From Bacteroidota bacterium (GTDB taxonomy: Bacteria; Bacteroidota; Bacteroidia; Chitinophagales; UBA8649), in contig PKDX01000011.1 in assembly GCA_002862745.1 (NCBI GenBank), positions 1-60,608 on the forward strand: 60,608 nucleotides of DNA, in the 5' to 3' direction. The notes beneath the pieces are model-generated. The model had not been told where the DNA came from. It saw only the letters and a program-made list of their open reading frames with translations, and made no database searches. Both the position numbers and the translations under genes were made by a program. Positions within the stretch are counted from its first letter, which is position 1; every line of letters begins with the position of its first letter. Shown piece after piece: positions 42,797 through 52,139 of this stretch.

Positions 42797-43516
42797 TTAG
42801 TTCTTTATGGATTTTAGCAGATTTTGTGCTGCGCGCTGTTCAGCGATTTTCTTTGAACGGCCAAGACCCGTTTCCTTCCAATCACCCCATTGTATTATTG
42901 CCAAGAAACCAGAGCCCTTTTTATATTCGGCGGCATCAAAATGAACGCTTACCTTTTGTCCCGTCTGTTGGGCGTATTGCAGCAATTGACTTTTATAGTC
43001 TGTGTTTTGCGACTCTATTAGGGACCAGTCAATATGGGGGATCAAAATCTTCTGCTGAACAAATTGTTTTGCTTTTACATAGCCACCATCTAAATAGATC
43101 GCACCAATCCAAGCCTCTAACGCAGAACCAGGCACCTTGCTTTCCTCTAATTCTGCTTGGCTCAAATTTGTCACAATAAGTGGGGTTATTCCGATGCAAT
43201 TCGAGAGGCGGTTTAACGAAGACGCCTTAACGAGCTCTGACTTCATTTGAGTTAAAAGTCCCTCTTCTTTTTCTGAAAATTTTCTATACAACACATCCGC
43301 AATTACTGCATCGAGTACTGCATCACCCAAGAACTCCAAACGCTCGTTGTTTTCTTTTCCGTTTGTTGTTTGATGCAGGGCTAATGTAAAAAGGGTGGGG
43401 TCCTGTGCACCAAAACCATTGATTGACAATATGGTGTTTTCAAAAGAACTTTTTTTTGAAAACCACCGCTTCCTAAAGCTATCCCGCAAAGAGCCCACGG
43501 TGTTGGTTTTAATCAA
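42797..43516 (-). CDS. rnc: ribonuclease III
   Basis: A 239-residue double-strand-specific endoribonuclease. The nuclease signature ERLEFLGDAVLDAVIADVLY is intact, with acidic catalytic residues; the second acidic site lies in ALEAWIGAIYLDGGY. The dsRNA-binding domain follows (YKSQLLQYAQQTGQ ... SKKIAEQRAAQNLL). It follows fabF with an 8-nt overlap. The order acpP-fabF-rnc is a classic bacterial arrangement. Confidence 0.96.
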   Translation of the reverse strand: MIKTNTVGSLRDSFRKRWFSKKSSFENTILSINGFGAQDPTLFTLALHQTTNGKENNERLEFLGDAVLDAVIADVLYRKFSEKEEGLLTQMKSELVKASSLNRLSNCIGITPLIVTNLSQAELEESKVPGSALEAWIGAIYLDGGYVKAKQFVQQKILIPHIDWSLIESQNTDYKSQLLQYAQQTGQKVSVHFDAAEYKKGSGFLAIIQWGDWKETGLGRSKKIAEQRAAQNLLKSIKN

Positions 43517-44768
43517 ACTTTTTTAAAAGTACTGAAGCATTGTGGCCCCCAAAACCAAACGTGTTGCTTAGGGCATAGGTCACCTCTTTTGGGCGCGCCT
43601 TGTCAAATACGATGTCGAGTTCTTCGGGTAGGTTTGGGTCCGGTTTCGACACATTGATAGTGGGGGGAACAGTAGATTGCTGCATGGAGACCATCAGGGC
43701 TAATGCCTCTAAAGCGCCCGCGGCCCCAAGAAGGTGTCCCGTCATTGACTTTGTTGATGATATCAGCGTGTTGGATGATCGGCCCGACCATATGTCGTCT
43801 ATGGCAGCTAATTCTGCGAGGTCTCCTACAGGAGTTGATGTTCCGTGGACATTAATATAATCGACATCCTCTGGGCTTATTCCTGCTTCTTTAATCGCTA
43901 AATTCATTACCGCTTTAGCTCCCTCACCATCTGGGTGTGGGGCCGTGAGGTGGTAAGCGTCAGCCGACATGCCCGTTCCAACAATCTCACACAAAACATT
44001 TGCCCCTCGTTGCTGCGCTGACTCAAGGCTTTCAACAATTAATGCCGCACCCCCTTCACCCATGACAAACCCGTCTCTATCTTGGTCATAAGGGCGTGAA
44101 GCTGTTTTGTAATCGTCATTTCTTCGCGACAGCGCCCTCATTGCACTGAAACCTCCGATTCCTCCTCGTGTAATTGTAGCGTCACTCCCACCGCAAACCA
44201 CGGCATCAACCTTGCCCAATTTTATCAAATGAAAGGCATCGATAACGGCTATAGTTGATGAGGCACACGCAGCCACTGGCGAGTAGTTGGGCCCCCTATA
44301 TCCATGCCGCATGGATATATATCCTGCAGCAATGTCTACTATCATTTTTGGAATGAAAAAGGGATTAAAGCGCGGCGTTCCGTCTCCGGAATAGTGCGCC
44401 CCAATCTCTTGCTCGAAAAAGCCTAAACCGCCAATACCAGACGACCATATAACTGCCGTCCTTTCCTTGGCAACACCCTCTAAGTTCTTTGCATCCTTTA
44501 TCGCTTGATCAGATGCCACAATACCGAGATGGGTAAAGCGGTCCATTCGCTTCGACAACTTGGTGTCCATGAAATCTGTAGGGTTGAAATCCTTGACTTC
44601 ACAGGCAAATCGTGTAGGGAACTTTTCCGCATCGAACAGCGATATTGGAGCAGCCCCCGAGGTGCCCGACAATAGGTTGTCGGCAAATGCGCTGTAGTCG
44701 TTTCCAATGGGTGAGACTACGCCCACCCCCGTAACGACAACTCTCGTGGAGTTTGGGTGTTGAATCAT
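43509..44768 (-). CDS. fabF: beta-ketoacyl-ACP synthase II
   Basis: A 419-residue condensing enzyme of fatty acid synthesis that elongates acyl-ACP with malonyl-ACP. The Cys-His-His triad is in [15 protein letters not shown] (Cys163), [11 protein letters not shown] and [18 protein letters not shown]. The C-terminal [13 protein letters not shown] is typical. The start codon overlaps the acpP stop (ATGA), so the carrier and its synthase are translationally coupled. Length and active site are normal. Confidence 0.97.
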   Translation of the reverse strand: MIQHPNSTRVVVTGVGVVSPIGNDYSAFADNLLSGTSGAAPISLFDAEKFPTRFACEVKDFNPTDFMDTKLSKRMDRFTHLGIVASDQAIKDAKNLEGVAKERTAVIWSSGIGGLGFFEQEIGAHYSGDGTPRFNPFFIPKMIVDIAAGYISMRHGYRGPNYSPVAACASSTIAVIDAFHLIKLGKVDAVVCGGSDATITRGGIGGFSAMRALSRRNDDYKTASRPYDQDRDGFVMGEGGAALIVESLESAQQRGANVLCEIVGTGMSADAYHLTAPHPDGEGAKAVMNLAIKEAGISPEDVDYINVHGTSTPVGDLAELAAIDDIWSGRSSNTLISSTKSMTGHLLGAAGALEALALMVSMQQSTVPPTINVSKPDPNLPEELDIVFDKARPKEVTYALSNTFGFGGHNASVLLKKFD

Positions 44769-45001
44769 TTAGCGTTTGCTTCCAAATACTGGATTGCATC
44801 ATTCACAGTGGCAATGCTCTCTGCCTGCTCATCTGGAATAGAGATGTTAAATTCCTTTTCAAACTCCATGATTAATTCTACCGTATCAAGAGAGTCTGCA
44901 TTTAAATCTTTAGTGAAACTTGCTTGCTCTGTAACCTCGCTCGCATCTACACCTAGTTTCTCAACAATGATTTGAATTACTCTATCTTTAACTGCTGACA
45001 T
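44765..45001 (-). CDS. acpP: acyl carrier protein
   Basis: A 78-residue acidic carrier protein. The phosphopantetheine serine is in the DSL motif of [20 protein letters not shown] (Ser37). The protein carries growing acyl chains during fatty acid and lipid A synthesis. A good minus-strand promoter match lies immediately upstream, with a predicted leader of only about 10-15 nt, fitting a highly expressed gene. Confidence 0.97.
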   Translation of the reverse strand: MSAVKDRVIQIIVEKLGVDASEVTEQASFTKDLNADSLDTVELIMEFEKEFNISIPDEQAESIATVNDAIQYLEANAK

Positions 45002-45017
45002 AATTTTAAATTTTGGT

Positions 45018-45045
45018 CAAAAATACGTGGTTTTTAGAAAAACAA
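45018..45045 (-). promoter_or_regulatory. promoter of acpP-fabF-rnc
   Basis: On the minus strand TTG (45043-45045) is followed after 17 nt by a perfect TATTTTTG (45018-45025). This is a close match to the Bacteroidota sigma-ABfr consensus, placed about 17 nt upstream of the acpP ATG. A second TAATTTTG box overlaps the -33 region and could act as an alternative. Confidence 0.6.
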
Positions 45046-45073
45046 AATTAATTCCTAAAAACATTTGTGGGAT

Positions 45074-45490
45074 ATGACAGAGAATGAGGTTTATGGAATA
45101 AGTTCCGCTTTACCAGACTACCAGGTCGCCTTTCATCTTAATAGCTCTTGGCATTGCGAAGTGCTTCGACTAAAAGACGTGGAGCCCGGGGAGTTAAACA
45201 GCATTCCCTACACCATATTCGGACAATTCGACTTTCAGGTACAACGCGGAATCTATTTGTTGACCAATAAGCGACATCGCCAGTTTTTACTCGGCTTTGC
45301 CAAGCCTTTTGATTTTGTTTTATATTTTCAATTCCAAGATCCTATTTTGATTAAAACATGTATTAATCAACTGAAAACGATTGATAATATCGCAATGGTT
45401 AAGGGCCTTGGAGAGGTTAGTCAGTACCCTCTTTTACAAAACATAATTGCAAAAACCAACCATGAAAACAATCCCTATAACAAAGGCTAA
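45074..45490 (+). CDS. IPExxxVDY-family protein (function unknown)
   Basis: A 138-residue small protein just upstream of pyk, matching in place and outline the Bacteroidota family named IPExxxVDY. Conserved-looking parts are DYQVAFHLNSSWHCEVLRL, IYLLTNKRHRQFLLGF and PFDFVLYFQF, the last at the place where the IPExxxVDY motif is normally found; that motif itself is not intact here. The start is the ATG at 45074 (MTENEVYG), not the TTG three codons earlier. It has no signal or membrane segment. It overlaps pyk by 29 nt, which suggests translational coupling with pyruvate kinase; no function is known. Confidence 0.75.
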   Translation: MTENEVYGISSALPDYQVAFHLNSSWHCEVLRLKDVEPGELNSIPYTIFGQFDFQVQRGIYLLTNKRHRQFLLGFAKPFDFVLYFQFQDPILIKTCINQLKTIDNIAMVKGLGEVSQYPLLQNIIAKTNHENNPYNKG

Positions 45491-46889
45491 AATTGTGGCC
45501 ACATATGGCCCATCTATTGCTGATGAGGCTATTCTTGAAGAATTGATCTTATCCGGCTTAAGCGTTGTACGCTTTAATTTTAGTCATGGAGACCATAGCT
45601 TCCACAAAAATGGGATAGCGACGGTCCGAAAACTCAATCAAAAACTAGGAAGCCATGTAGCTATTTTGGGCGACCTCCAGGGGCCAAAAATTAGAATTGG
45701 AGAAATTGATGGTTCCATAGAATTAGTCACAGGAGAGCAGGTAATCATAAGCCCCAATGAGGCGCCTTGTACAACACAACACTTAACGGTACGGTATCCA
45801 ACTCTTTTAAAGGATATTCAGTCTGGTGAACGCATCTTAATCAACGATGGCCGTGTGGAAATACGAGCCGTTGAAACCAAGGGGGGTGGTATACTTTGTG
45901 ACATCATTGAGGGTGGCGTTTTAACCTCCCGAAAAGGAGTCAACTTCCCTGATTCAAACCTTTCGGTTCCAACATTAACAGAAAAAGACGAGGTGGATTT
46001 AGTCTTTGCTATGGAGCAAGAGGTTAACTGGGTTGCCCTCTCCTTTGTCCGCAACGCCAAGGATATGATTGGGCTTAAAGAACGCCTTGGAGAGCTTAAC
46101 TCTTTTATTAAAGTAATTGCCAAAGTGGAAAAGCCAGAGGCATTACAAAACTTAGAAGGAATTGTAGAGGCCAGCGACGGAATTATGGTTGCAAGGGGAG
46201 ACCTGGGGGTAGAAATTCCCCAAGAACAGGTGCCCTTGTCTCAAAAAAATATTATCCAAACCTGTATTCGTCATGCTAAACCTGTAATTGTGGCCACCCA
46301 CATGATGGAATCAATGATTGAAAGCCCTGTTCCCACACGCGCAGAAATCAACGATGTTGCCAATGCCATTTTAGATGGGGCAGATGCTGTCATGCTTAGC
46401 GGGGAAACCTCTGTTGGAAAGTACCCTTTAAAAACAGTGCAAACCATGCGTTCGATATTGGATAGCATAGAAGCGCGCGGGCACATATTTAACAAAACGC
46501 GGCAAGCCTATGCGGGGTCAGAAAGCTACGAGTCTGACGCCCTTTGTAATGCAGCATGTCATTTGGCACAACAGGTAGAAGCCAAAGCAATAATCGGAAT
46601 GACAAAATCCGGATATACAGCATTTATGATTGCCAGCACTCGGCCCTTGGTCCCCGTATACATTTTTACGGACAACCGGCCCCTTCTAAACACCCTTAAT
46701 CTTCTATTTGGTATCCATGCGTTTTTTTACGACGGAAACTCTGGGACGGATGAAACCATTGAAGAGGTTATTCATATTTTGAAGCTCCACAACTTTGTTA
46801 CCTCCGACGACCTCGTAGTTAACCTAGCTAGCATGCCTTTTTATATAAAAGGTCGTACCAATACAATTAAAATAACCAAGGTTCAATAA
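45462..46889 (+). CDS. pyk: pyruvate kinase
   Basis: A 475-residue glycolytic enzyme that makes pyruvate and ATP from phosphoenolpyruvate. Motifs: KIVATYGPSI, VVRFNFSHGD, LGDLQGPKIRIG, the active-site IKVIAKVEKPEALQNL, MVARGDLGVEIP and the ATHMMESMIESPVPTRAE region, plus MLSGETSVGKYP. The C-terminal regulatory domain is present but short. I use the ATG at 45462 (MKTIPITKAKIVATYG), five codons after an in-frame TTG. It runs on to the M42 peptidase after 18 nt. Confidence 0.96.
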   Translation: MKTIPITKAKIVATYGPSIADEAILEELILSGLSVVRFNFSHGDHSFHKNGIATVRKLNQKLGSHVAILGDLQGPKIRIGEIDGSIELVTGEQVIISPNEAPCTTQHLTVRYPTLLKDIQSGERILINDGRVEIRAVETKGGGILCDIIEGGVLTSRKGVNFPDSNLSVPTLTEKDEVDLVFAMEQEVNWVALSFVRNAKDMIGLKERLGELNSFIKVIAKVEKPEALQNLEGIVEASDGIMVARGDLGVEIPQEQVPLSQKNIIQTCIRHAKPVIVATHMMESMIESPVPTRAEINDVANAILDGADAVMLSGETSVGKYPLKTVQTMRSILDSIEARGHIFNKTRQAYAGSESYESDALCNAACHLAQQVEAKAIIGMTKSGYTAFMIASTRPLVPVYIFTDNRPLLNTLNLLFGIHAFFYDGNSGTDETIEEVIHILKLHNFVTSDDLVVNLASMPFYIKGRTNTIKITKVQ

Positions 46890-46907
46890 AACAAAAAAGT
46901 TCCCCGA

Positions 46908-47969
46908 ATGAGTATTAAAAAGTTAAATGTCCAGCGCCTTGCGGAAATTTGTAAGATTCCCGGAGCGCCTGGGTTTGAAAAAGGAATTAGAGATCATGTT
47001 AAAAGTTTGGTGGTCCCCTACTGCAATGAAATCTATGAAGACGGAATGGGTAACCTCATTGCTCTAAAAAAGGGTAAATCATCTGAAAAAAGAGCCATGG
47101 TTGCAGCACACATGGATGAAATAGGGTTTATCGTTAAACATATAGATGATAAGGGCTTCATCTTTTTTCACCCGCTTGGTGGGTTTGACCCTAAAACCTT
47201 AACAGCCCAGCGCGTAATTATTCATGGAAAAGAAGATATAATTGGGGTTATGGGTTCTAAGCCCATCCACGTTATGTCTCCTGAAGAACGAGGCAAAGCC
47301 CCTAAGCTCTCTGATTTCTTTATTGATACAGGGCTTCCGAGTGAAACCGTACACAAGCTGATATCAGTGGGTGATGCCATCACGCGAGAACGTGATTTAA
47401 TCACTATGGGTGATTGTGTAAACTGTAAGTCCGTTGATAATCGCGTGTCTGTTTTTGCTTTAGTTGAGGCTCTTGAGAAGCTTAATGGTCAAGCTGTTCC
47501 TTACGACATATACTGTGTGTTTACAGTACAAGAAGAAGTTGGTCTTCGTGGAGCAATTGTTGCTGCACATCACATTAACCCAAGCTTTAGCTTTGGATTG
47601 GATACTACCATTGCCTATGATCTTCCCGGCGCACTACCCCATGAATATGTCACCGCTATGGGCAAAGGGGTTGCTATAAAGGTCATGGATACTTCTGCCA
47701 TCAGTGATCGCAGAATGGTAGCCTTTATGAAAAGTGTCTGCGAAAAAGCTGGCCTAACTTATCAATTAGAAATTCTTACAGGAGGAGGGACTGATACGGC
47801 AGGAATGCAGCGAATGGCGACAGACGGAACAATAGCCGGAGCCATATCTTTCCCAACAAGACATATTCACCAAGTGATAGAAATGGCCCATAGTGGCGAT
47901 ATTCTTGGGGGTATAGACCTTCTTGTTGAAGCACTTAAATCACTTGACACATGGGATTGGACCGCATAG
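46908..47969 (+). CDS. M42-family metallopeptidase (glutamyl aminopeptidase type)
   Basis: A 353-residue dinuclear zinc/cobalt aminopeptidase of the M42 family, often called endoglucanase in older databases although it is a peptidase that trims N-terminal residues from peptides. Metal and catalytic sites: MVAAHMDEIGFIV (His, Asp), KSVDNRVSVFALVEAL, FTVQEEVGLRGAI (Glu-Glu pair) and the terminal SFPTRHIHQVIEMAH. The protein likely forms a tetrahedral dodecamer, like its homologues. It is third in the pyk run and overlaps the pterin dehydratase gene by 19 nt. Confidence 0.93.
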   Translation: MSIKKLNVQRLAEICKIPGAPGFEKGIRDHVKSLVVPYCNEIYEDGMGNLIALKKGKSSEKRAMVAAHMDEIGFIVKHIDDKGFIFFHPLGGFDPKTLTAQRVIIHGKEDIIGVMGSKPIHVMSPEERGKAPKLSDFFIDTGLPSETVHKLISVGDAITRERDLITMGDCVNCKSVDNRVSVFALVEALEKLNGQAVPYDIYCVFTVQEEVGLRGAIVAAHHINPSFSFGLDTTIAYDLPGALPHEYVTAMGKGVAIKVMDTSAISDRRMVAFMKSVCEKAGLTYQLEILTGGGTDTAGMQRMATDGTIAGAISFPTRHIHQVIEMAHSGDILGGIDLLVEALKSLDTWDWTA

Positions 47970-48217
47970 TTCCTGGGTGGACAAAAGAGAATAACGCACT
48001 TGTTCGTACAGAGCGTTTCGAAGACTTTAACGAGGCGCTAGCGTTTATTGTGCGCGTTGGACTCCTTGCTGAACAAAGCGACCACCACCCAACATTTACA
48101 AATACATATAATGAGGTTTCCTTGTTGCTTACAACGCATGATAAAGGAAATACAATCACGGAAAAAGACTATGATTTAGCTGAGAAAATCAATGCTGTAT
48201 TAACAAGTGCTAAATAA
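47951..48217 (+). CDS. phhB: pterin-4a-carbinolamine dehydratase
   Basis: An 88-residue enzyme that dehydrates 4a-hydroxytetrahydrobiopterin, normally to recycle the cofactor after aromatic amino-acid hydroxylation. The family signature is complete: SDHHPTFTNTYNEVSLLL, then TTHDKGNTITEKDYDLA; the HH pair and the downstream THD His are the catalytic residues. It overlaps the M42 gene by 19 nt and lies 6 nt before ligA. No phenylalanine hydroxylase is visible in the window; family members are also proposed to help molybdopterin enzymes, so the physiological role is open. Confidence 0.9.
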   Translation: MGLDRIVPGWTKENNALVRTERFEDFNEALAFIVRVGLLAEQSDHHPTFTNTYNEVSLLLTTHDKGNTITEKDYDLAEKINAVLTSAK

Positions 48218-48223
48218 GAGTAC

Positions 48224-50329
48224 GTGATGAATCCGCTTCAAAGAACGAATAGCCTCCTAGCCGTAGTTAATCCATCTATCCAAGATTATCTAGAACTAAA
48301 GAAGCTTATTGGTGAACTTAACCGGGCGTATTACATCGAATCCAAAAGTGTACTTGATGATGAGCTTTATGATGCTCTATTTAAACATCTTATAGCTTGG
48401 GAAGAAAAGCTTCCATTGGGAAATGAAGAGCTCGCTGACTCGCCAAGCCAAAAGCTTACCGAAAACCTAACCAACGCGTTTCAAAAAGTTCGGCACGACT
48501 ACCCTATGCTTTCCTTATCCAATGCCTTTGATGATTCGGACCTTAAGCATTTTGTTGAAGACATAGGTGCAGAGCAAGCCGATTTTGTCATCGAACCCAA
48601 ATTTGATGGGGTTAGTATCGCACTTCATTATGAAAATGATGTCTTTGTGCAGGCGATTACAAGAGGAAATGGTGAAACAGGAGAAGATGTAACCAACAAT
48701 GTAAAAACGTTGCGAAACCTGCCCTTGCGTCTGCCACTAAGCCGTTTTGGAATCTCCCGTGCTGAGTTTAGGGGTGAAATATATATTCGCAAGGCTGCCT
48801 TTGATCAACTCAATACATCACGAGTAGAAGGGGGCTTAGATCCATTTCAAAATAGTAGAAATACCGCATCAGGTTCCCTTCGGCTAAAAGACGCACAAAC
48901 CGTGCGGTCTCGACCCCTAGAGGTCGTTTTGTTTCAGTGTGTACACTGTGATGCTCAAGACCCTGCAACAAGGCTAGATAAATACCATAGCAAACAAATG
49001 GAGCTCCTCTATTCTGTTGGACTACCCACCACACACCCTTATATAAAACTCAGTAACTCTATGGAGTCGTTGCAGGGTGTAGTTGACTATTGGAAAGACA
49101 AAAGAGAAGATTTTCCTATTGAGATTGATGGACTAGTTATTAAGGTAAATAATACCTTGCTGCATTCCCATATAGGGTCTACGGGCCATCACCCCAAATG
49201 GGCGACAGCGTTTAAGTTTACGGCTGCCTCTGTTGAAAGCACGCTAGAGGCAGTGGAATTTCAAGTGGGTAGAACGGGTGTCCTTACGCCTGTAGCAAAA
49301 ATTCAGCCAGCGCCACTACATGGTGTTATCGTGCGCAACATTTCGCTTCATAATCAGGATTTTATCGACCGATTAAACCTTCACATCGGGGATACGGTGC
49401 TCGTAGTACGCGCCGGAGATGTTATCCCTTACATTAAGGATTCATGGTCGGCTAGCAAGGGCCGGGGGAAACGGGTTGCCTTTCCTCAGGAATGCCCAGC
49501 TTGTAATAGCTCTGTTGTTCGCGAAGAAGAATCCGCTGCTTGGGTGTGCCCAAATGCACATTGTCAAGCAAAAAAACTAGAACAGCTTCAATACTTCGTG
49601 TCTAAGACCGCACTTGATATTGATGGGTTTGGCCGAGAAGTCATGAAGCTTTTATATGAAAAGGGCTTTGTTTCCTCGCGAGTAGACGTGTTTTCCTTAT
49701 ACAAACGCCGAGAGGAGTTAATCGTATTAGAAGGTCTTGGCCCTAAATCCATTGATAAGCTAATCGCTGCTATTGACACGGGCCGCAAACAAAGTCTTTG
49801 GCGTCAAATTGTATCCCTTGGGATTCCTCTTGTAGGGCCTCAGACAGCCAAAGCTATTATTAAGCATTTTAGAATCCGGACTCTTGAGGAAGTCGCCCTC
49901 CTCACGCTTGACCAACTTATTGAAATACATGATGTCGGAGAAAAGGTTAGCCAGTCGATTGTAGATTTTGCTAACGACCCCAATTCCTCTCAAGAAATAA
50001 AGGAACTCAGTACCTGCTTTGAATACAGCAATGCAAGCAGCCCACAGGGTGTATCTTCTGAGCTACTTGCATCTAAACGTGTAGTTGTTACTGGAAGCTT
50101 CGATTTTGCTTCGCGTAATGAAATCAAAGAATTCGTCGAATTACATGGCGGTATAGTTAGTGGTAGTGTTAGCAAAAACACTAGTGTAGTTTTTGTTGGT
50201 GAAAAGGCTGGAAGCAAGGCCGACAAGGCCCGCACCCTAGGTATTCCAATGCTTGGACCACAAGAACTGTTGCCATGGATTCAATACAATATCATTCCTT
50301 CAATACTTAAAAACGAGGACAGCGAATAG
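48224..50329 (+). CDS. ligA: NAD-dependent DNA ligase
   Basis: A 701-residue ligase that seals nicks in replication and repair. The adenylated lysine is in EPKFDGVSIAL (about residue 126). The N-terminal Ia domain, the OB-fold, the Cys4 zinc finger (CPACNSS ... CPNAHC), tandem helix-hairpin-helix segments and a C-terminal BRCT domain (VVVTGSFDFASRNEIKEFV) are all present. A GTG (48224) and an ATG (48227) are adjacent start options. Its last 23 nt overlap the convergent outer-membrane protein gene. Confidence 0.97.
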   Translation: MMNPLQRTNSLLAVVNPSIQDYLELKKLIGELNRAYYIESKSVLDDELYDALFKHLIAWEEKLPLGNEELADSPSQKLTENLTNAFQKVRHDYPMLSLSNAFDDSDLKHFVEDIGAEQADFVIEPKFDGVSIALHYENDVFVQAITRGNGETGEDVTNNVKTLRNLPLRLPLSRFGISRAEFRGEIYIRKAAFDQLNTSRVEGGLDPFQNSRNTASGSLRLKDAQTVRSRPLEVVLFQCVHCDAQDPATRLDKYHSKQMELLYSVGLPTTHPYIKLSNSMESLQGVVDYWKDKREDFPIEIDGLVIKVNNTLLHSHIGSTGHHPKWATAFKFTAASVESTLEAVEFQVGRTGVLTPVAKIQPAPLHGVIVRNISLHNQDFIDRLNLHIGDTVLVVRAGDVIPYIKDSWSASKGRGKRVAFPQECPACNSSVVREEESAAWVCPNAHCQAKKLEQLQYFVSKTALDIDGFGREVMKLLYEKGFVSSRVDVFSLYKRREELIVLEGLGPKSIDKLIAAIDTGRKQSLWRQIVSLGIPLVGPQTAKAIIKHFRIRTLEEVALLTLDQLIEIHDVGEKVSQSIVDFANDPNSSQEIKELSTCFEYSNASSPQGVSSELLASKRVVVTGSFDFASRNEIKEFVELHGGIVSGSVSKNTSVVFVGEKAGSKADKARTLGIPMLGPQELLPWIQYNIIPSILKNEDSE

Positions 50330-51044
50330 GGCTAAAGGCGGGGCTGCATATATTATAGGCAATACCTACAGATACTGAAAAATACGTGTCGCCCTGCTGT
50401 CGCACATAGCCATCTAAATTATCGCCAATGATCTGTCTATAGTTTAGCTCCGAAGAAAACACCCAGCTTGGACCAAACTTTGCTTTTATGCCTAAATAAA
50501 TTGGGAAGGTGGGGGCGACTTGGCGTGTTCTTTTAGTGAGGTATTCGTGTTCTAACTCCAAACTTTCTTCATTGAAGACATTCTGAAAAACATCAACATT
50601 TGACATTGCTGCGCCTGCACTTATTCCAAAATATGGGGTTACAGAAGATTGCTTAACACAATAAGGCATAGGGAAAATATCCACTTCTAATCCAGTGGTA
50701 AGTTCTATAAGCGACCCCTTCATGCTTAAATCCCTTTCGCTGCGGAAAGGATTGCGGGTATATTGATCATTGCTGTGGATTGAAAAGGCGGCGATACTGT
50801 TTTTCCACGATAACACCTTGGCAAAATGACGCTTATGTTCAAAGGAAAAGCCCATGGTGGTGGCTTGAACATTTACGTCTTTAAGGAAAACTGTACCCAG
50901 GCCGCCGCCGCCGCCAAGATCACCCATAAAGTTCACCATATGAAGTTTTGCACCGACCTCATTCTGTGCCTGAATGTTGACAGAGGTGACTAACAGAAGG
51001 GCTGCACTAATAAAGCAGGCCCAACGTTTTGTTGAGATAATCAT
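50307..51044 (-). CDS. outer-membrane beta-barrel protein, DUF6089-like
   Basis: A 245-residue protein with a signal peptide (about residues 1-26, ending NIQAQ). Alternating hydrophobic strands suggest an eight- or ten-stranded small barrel: NEVGAKLHMVNFMGDL, the outward loops, FGISAGAAMSN and the strand SVSVGIAYNI before a terminal Phe. This is the DUF6089 pattern of Bacteroidota outer-membrane proteins of unknown function. A run of five Gly near residue 44, encoded by (GCC)5 on the plus strand, is unusual. It converges on ligA with a 23-nt overlap and is divergent from ispB. Confidence 0.8.
   Translation of the reverse strand: MIISTKRWACFISAALLLVTSVNIQAQNEVGAKLHMVNFMGDLGGGGGLGTVFLKDVNVQATTMGFSFEHKRHFAKVLSWKNSIAAFSIHSNDQYTRNPFRSERDLSMKGSLIELTTGLEVDIFPMPYCVKQSSVTPYFGISAGAAMSNVDVFQNVFNEESLELEHEYLTKRTRQVAPTFPIYLGIKAKFGPSWVFSSELNYRQIIGDNLDGYVRQQGDTYFSVSVGIAYNICSPAFSPIRCPRF
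50901..50915 (-). repeat. (GGC)5 trinucleotide repeat in the DUF6089-like gene
   Basis: Five perfect GCC units on the plus strand encode Gly-Gly-Gly-Gly-Gly at the place where the family has a GDL turn. Slippage would change loop length by whole residues. Confidence 0.8.
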
Positions 51045-51151
51045 TTTCTACACGTTTAAAAAGTCTACACATTGTACCTTTATATACTAGGAAATGGTTT
51101 TAGAAGTTTCATTTTTCTGGCCTTGTTTTAAACTTTAACATAAATGGTGTT

Positions 51152-52138
51152 TTGAAAAACCAAACCATCCTCGATATACAGCGTCCAATAGAAGCAGATC
51201 TAGAAAAATTTCAAACTGTTTTTGAGTCTATCATATCCAGCGATGCCCCTTTGCTTAATAGAGTGTTGCGCTACATGATAAAAAATAAGGGAAAGCAACT
51301 GCGGCCTGTTTTTGTCTTGCTCGGCGCTCAAGCTTCACATGGCGTTGTTTCTGATAAAGCTCATGTTGGGGCGGCCCTTGTAGAAATTCTTCACTCTGCT
51401 ACGCTCATCCATGATGATGTGGTTGACCATGCGGAACACAGAAGACACATGTTTTCTGTGCCAGCACTTTGGAAGAGCAAGGTGTCTATATTGGTTGGCG
51501 ATTATCTTCTTGGTGCGGGACTAAAACTAGCTGTAGATCACGAAGCTTATTCCATGCTCAAGGAATTATCCCTGGCAGTGGAAGAAATGAGCAAAGGAGA
51601 ACTAATACAACTTGAGCGGTCACGCGTAGAGAGATACAATAAAGAGGTATACTTCAAGGTGATTAAAAAGAAAACTGCAGCCCTCTTAGCCGCAGCCTGT
51701 GCCATTGGTGCCCACAGTGCCGAGCATAAAAACCAGAAAAGCATTCGAGACGCTCTTTATAACTATGGGCTTAACCTTGGGATGGCCTTTCAGATCAAGG
51801 ACGATCTTTTCGATTTTGGAGAGGCCGAAGTTGGAAAACCACGTGGAAATGACCTTAGAGAAGGAAAGAAAACACTTCCCCTTATATTGGCCTATGAACT
51901 TGCTAGTCCTACCGACCGCCGTTGGCTCGAAAAACAAGCTCGCTTAAGCAGAACAAAAAACGTAGCCCGAAAAAAGACCATTGAGTACGTGAAGGGGTCC
52001 GGGGCCATTGAAGCCAGCAATAAAGAAATGTTGTCTTTTGCAGAAAAAGCAAAGGGTGCTTTACGTGTTCTCGAGCCAAGTAAGGCGGTAAACAGCCTGA
52101 TTCTTTTGGCAGATTATTCTATGGAACGAACGTTATAA
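51152..52138 (+). CDS. ispB: polyprenyl diphosphate synthase (octaprenyl type)
   Basis: A 328-residue trans-prenyltransferase that extends FPP with IPP to the quinone side chain. The first Asp-rich motif is LIHDDVVDHAEHRR, the second FQIKDDLFDFGEA; GKQLRPVFVLL and KTAALLAAACAIGA are conserved. The start appears to be TTG at 51152 (MKNQTILDIQRPIEADL); no in-frame ATG is nearby upstream. Chain length (C35 or C40) cannot be read with certainty from sequence. It would supply menaquinone; idi is at 7574. Confidence 0.92.
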   Translation: MKNQTILDIQRPIEADLEKFQTVFESIISSDAPLLNRVLRYMIKNKGKQLRPVFVLLGAQASHGVVSDKAHVGAALVEILHSATLIHDDVVDHAEHRRHMFSVPALWKSKVSILVGDYLLGAGLKLAVDHEAYSMLKELSLAVEEMSKGELIQLERSRVERYNKEVYFKVIKKKTAALLAAACAIGAHSAEHKNQKSIRDALYNYGLNLGMAFQIKDDLFDFGEAEVGKPRGNDLREGKKTLPLILAYELASPTDRRWLEKQARLSRTKNVARKKTIEYVKGSGAIEASNKEMLSFAEKAKGALRVLEPSKAVNSLILLADYSMERTL

Positions 52139-52139
52139 A

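Noticed and set aside
51836-51849. CCACGTGG core inside ispB as a second parS site
   Set aside because: The outer bases (AAA on the left, AAATGA on the right) do not match the consensus, and the codons encode the conserved KPRGND block of prenyl synthases, so the match follows from protein sequence.
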